DNA of 15,827 bases from a bacterium (GTDB lineage: Bacteria > Chlamydiota > Chlamydiia > Chlamydiales > 2-12-FULL-49-11): assembly GCA_022600215.1 (NCBI GenBank), contig JAHZKV010000060.1, positions 1-15,827 of the forward strand, read 5' to 3'. How positions within the stretch are numbered: position 1 is the first letter of the stretch; each line of letters starts with the position of its first letter. Positions 14,691-15,827 of the stretch are shown here, in pieces. A program made the translations under genes and the position numbers. The notes under the pieces are model-generated. The model was not told where the DNA came from, did not search any database, and saw only the letters and a program-made list of their open reading frames with translations.

Positions 14691-14719
14691 TTTACAATAT
14701 TAAGTGAAACTGCTAGCAT
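14691..14719 (+). promoter_or_regulatory. Candidate separate promoter of the second sigma-factor gene
   Basis: TTTACA (14691-14696, 5 of 6) and TAGCAT (14714-14719, 4 of 6) are separated by 17 bp. Transcription would start near 14726, about 22 nt before the ATG. It would let copy 2 be expressed separately from copy 1. Confidence 0.4.
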
Positions 14720-14747
14720 GAGATATTTCTCAATGGTTTAGGTGTTC

Positions 14748-15827
14748 ATGAAAGATTCTAGTCAGGCAAAAACATTTGATCCTCAGTATCAGCAAAAGAT
14801 CGAAGAAATTGTAGCAATCTCCAAAGATCAAGGCTTCATTACTTATGAAGAGATCAATGAGATCCTTCCAATGAGTTTTGATTCTGCCGATGAGATTGAT
14901 CAAATATTGATTTTCTTGAGTGGGATGGATATACAGATATTCAACCAAGCAGAGGTAGATCGCCAAAAAGAGCGTAAAAAAGAAGCCAAAGAGGTAGAGG
15001 CAGCGCCCAAGCGATCAGAGGGATCATCTGATGATCCTGTTCGTATGTATCTCAAAGAGATGGGTTCAGTTCCTCTATTGACGAGAGAAGAAGAGGTAGA
15101 AATTTCAAAGCGTATAGAAAAAGCGCAGATGCAAGTAGAAAAAATTATTTTGCGTTTTCGATATGCCATTTCTGAAACACTTTCGATGATTGACTTTTTA
15201 AACAAAGGAAAAGAGCGTTTTGATAAGGTTGTAACAGAAAAAGAGATTCCAGATAAAAAGAGATTTTTTGCCAACCTTCCAAAGCTTTGTTCTTTGATGC
15301 GAGATGAAGATGAAAGATTAGATAGTTATTTGAAGGAGTCTAAAAGGAATTCTCTTACTAAAATTGAGAAAGTAAAAGTACTGGAAGAGATTGAAAAAAG
15401 TCGTATTCGTGTGCAGGCCTATCTTCGTCGTATGCATTTCAAATATGATATTATTGAAGATCTCGGTGAGGTAGTGCTATCTAGCTATGAGATTTTCTTA
15501 AAGTTAGAAAAAGAGATAGGGGAGCTTGTTCCCCGTGCAGAAAAGAATAGATTTGCTAAATCAAAACTCTATTCCGCGCGAGAAAAGTTGGTGCGTAAAG
15601 AGCTTGCTGCAGGAAGAACGATCGATGAGTTCAAAAAAGATGTTCGTATGCTTCAACGTTGGATGGACAAAAGTCGCGAAGCAAAAAGAGAGATGGTGGA
15701 GTCAAACCTTCGTTTAGTTATTTCCATCGCAAAAAAATATACCAATCGTGGTCTTTCTTTCTTAGATTTGATTCAAGAAGGCAATATGGGTTTGATGAAA
15801 GCGGTAGAGAAGTTTGAGTATCGTCGA
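14748..15827 (+). CDS. Second RpoD-type sigma factor (copy 2), 3' end outside the window
   Basis: The frame is open from ATG 14748 to the window edge, giving 360 residues with no stop. It aligns with copy 1 from its residue 16 to the edge with one single-residue gap and about 70% identity (243 of 344 by hand count). The visible parts are region 1.1-like (QKIEEIVAISKDQGFITYEE), region 1.2 with the canonical DDPVRMYLKEMG, the non-conserved region and the start of region 2 (MVESNLRLVISIAKKY). It ends at EKFEYRR, just before region 2.3. The first 15 residues differ entirely from copy 1, and divergence is greatest in the non-conserved region. No frameshift or stop is seen, and the conserved core is kept, so it appears functional. 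AGGTG lies three bases before the ATG; an in-frame GTG at 14742 is a less likely start. Promoter-reading regions 2.4 and 4.2 are not visible. Confidence 0.93.
   Translation, partial: MKDSSQAKTFDPQYQQKIEEIVAISKDQGFITYEEINEILPMSFDSADEIDQILIFLSGMDIQIFNQAEVDRQKERKKEAKEVEAAPKRSEGSSDDPVRMYLKEMGSVPLLTREEEVEISKRIEKAQMQVEKIILRFRYAISETLSMIDFLNKGKERFDKVVTEKEIPDKKRFFANLPKLCSLMRDEDERLDSYLKESKRNSLTKIEKVKVLEEIEKSRIRVQAYLRRMHFKYDIIEDLGEVVLSSYEIFLKLEKEIGELVPRAEKNRFAKSKLYSAREKLVRKELAAGRTIDEFKKDVRMLQRWMDKSREAKREMVESNLRLVISIAKKYTNRGLSFLDLIQEGNMGLMKAVEKFEYRR

Larger units (their letters stand above)
14567..14747. other. Leader region between the two sigma-factor genes
   Basis: This 181-bp non-coding stretch is very A+T-rich and has T- and A-runs around 14640-14690. 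It contains a short dyad (14657-14670), a candidate promoter (14691-14719) and a seven-codon open frame (ATG at 14718, TAG at 14739-14741) directly before the copy 2 start. Nothing else was seen in it. Confidence 0.5.

Overview
The window looks like chromosome from a member of the Chlamydiota, probably an environmental (chlamydia-like) lineage rather than the genus Chlamydia. The main reasons are a DNA topoisomerase I with a C-terminal SWIB domain (a chlamydial fusion), a sigma-66-type RpoD, and rpsT lying close to rpoD as in chlamydial genomes. The DNA is A+T-rich, and many proteins have signal peptides or outer-membrane character. No tRNA, rRNA, CRISPR array or intact insertion sequence was seen.

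Layout. 3-323: the 3' end of a small hydrophobic protein, followed by a rho-independent terminator whose T-run overlaps the end of topA. 387-2921 (-): topA-SWIB. 3060-6903 (+): a compact three-gene run made of two signal-peptide-bearing GT-A/GT2-like glycosyltransferases and the helicase pcrA/uvrD. 6889-8219 (-): a translationally coupled pair, an HExxH membrane metallopeptidase-like protein and a small exported protein that reads as a degenerate GT2 fold. 8289-9494 (-) and 9555-11198 (+): a divergent pair of outer-membrane proteins, a predicted beta-barrel and a TpsB/ShlB-FhaC-type POTRA-barrel transporter. 11272-11550 (-): rpsT. 11645-12130 (+): a two-TM protein of unknown function. 12120-12704 (-): a CoiA-like nuclease-domain protein. 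12793-14454 (+): a complete rpoD. 14748 to the window end (+): a second, clearly distinct rpoD-like gene, cut off by the window edge.

The most unusual feature is the tandem pair of housekeeping-type sigma factors. The two proteins align from region 1.1 through region 2.2 with one single-residue gap and about 70% identity by hand count (243 of 344 residues). They are separated by 293 bp holding a 112-nt near-perfect palindrome, a short dyad and a plausible separate promoter for the second copy. Known Chlamydia genomes carry one rpoD beside an rpoN and a sigma-28 gene, so a second RpoD could split promoter recognition or developmental timing. The window ends before region 2.4 and region 4 of copy 2, so its promoter specificity cannot be judged here.

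A second theme is the cell envelope: three GT2-like proteins with N-terminal export signals flank pcrA, one apparently lacking the metal-binding motif, and an unpartnered TpsB transporter sits opposite a beta-barrel protein. Promoter calls were made by eye against TTGACA-17-TATAAT; identities of unfamiliar genes are inferences from motifs.
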